Assembly: GCA_964355525.1 (NCBI GenBank)
Contig: CAYHDY010000056.1
Span: forward strand, 1 to 5,798
Source: XYB2-FULL-45-11 sp964355525
Lineage (GTDB): Bacteria > Patescibacteriota > Patescibacteriia > UBA9934 > GWF2-40-263
Length of the DNA: 5,798 bases
Direction: 5' to 3'
Every line of letters begins with the position of its first letter. Position 1 is the stretch's first letter. The notes under the pieces are model-generated. The model made no database searches. It was given only the letters and a program-made list of their open reading frames with translations, and had not been told where the DNA came from. Both the position numbers and the translations under genes were made by a program. Shown here one piece after another: positions 5,762 to 5,798 of the stretch.

Positions 5762-5766
5762 TCAAT

Positions 5767-5798
5767 GTGAAGAATGATTTTGTGCACAAAGTGACTCT
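5767..5798 (+). CDS. Possible start of a rightward gene, cut by the window edge
   Basis: A GTG at 5767 is preceded by AAGGAGG (5754-5760) at an ideal 6-base spacing and opens a frame (MKNDFVHKVT, then the edge) with no stop in the remaining 32 bases. The overlapping ATG at 5765 is followed at once by TGA, and the ATG at 5774 closes after six codons, so GTG would be the only viable start. Ten codons say nothing about function. The ribosome site belongs to the palindromic repeat and may be coincidental, so this is tentative. Confidence 0.25.
   Translation, partial: MKNDFVHKVT

Noticed and set aside
5463..5789. Minus-strand open frame overlapping the start of dinB
   Set aside because: Its composition is Arg/Ser-rich from the palindromic repeat and the rest is an alternative frame of conserved dinB codons; no family is recognisable.
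1..5798. UGA recoded to Gly, as in some CPR lineages
   Set aside because: TGA ends the membrane-protein, RskA-like and dinB genes at sensible family ends, and no in-frame TGA occurs within any gene.
5690..5798. SOS (LexA) operator in front of dinB
   Set aside because: Neither CTGT-N8-ACAG nor GAAC-N4-GTTC type boxes are visible.

Overview
This window reads as a compact bacterial chromosome segment of moderate G+C. It carries ordinary housekeeping genes and no phage, plasmid, CRISPR, tRNA or rRNA signature. The standard code fits: TGA ends three of the genes at plausible family ends, and no gene has an in-frame TGA. Three things suggest a Patescibacteria (CPR)-like genome: very tight packing, small proteins with sparse Shine-Dalgarno signals, and GC-rich palindromic repeats both between genes and inside a gene. 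The lineage is an inference from general impression and cannot be proved from this sequence.

Layout, left to right. (1) At 1-1629 (+) lies the C-terminal three quarters or so of a UvrD/PcrA-type SF1 helicase whose N-terminus is off the left edge. (2) Nine bases later, 1639-2025 (+) encodes a MazG/DCTPP1-like nucleotide pyrophosphohydrolase. (3) Three bases beyond its stop, 2029-2637 (-) runs in convergently and encodes a seven-helix membrane protein with an internal PQ-loop-like duplication. It has a recognisable sigma70-type promoter, a strong Shine-Dalgarno and a terminator-like hairpin over its stop codon. (4) Diverging from it, 2716-3858 (+) encodes an NAD-type malic enzyme. Seven bases later, 3866-4450 (+) encodes a membrane-anchored protein with an RskA-like extracytoplasmic domain. 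(5) Abutting that stop with zero spacing (TGA|TCA), 4451-5689 (-) encodes DNA polymerase IV (DinB). (6) The right edge, 5690-5798, is intergenic. It holds a palindromic repeat and possibly the first codons of another rightward gene.

Functionally, the helicase, the nucleotide-pool sanitising hydrolase and the translesion polymerase all relate to DNA maintenance, but they are not one operon. The malic enzyme connects malate and pyruvate metabolism. The PQ-loop-like and RskA-like proteins are membrane proteins of unknown role.

I do not see a new multi-gene system. The most interesting feature is a 34-base GC-rich double palindrome inserted in frame in dinB, which adds about nine Gly/Ala/Ser residues. 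A second, different palindromic repeat lies upstream of the same gene. Also notable is a perfect 12-bp terminator-like hairpin for the rightward operon, embedded antisense in the dinB coding sequence.
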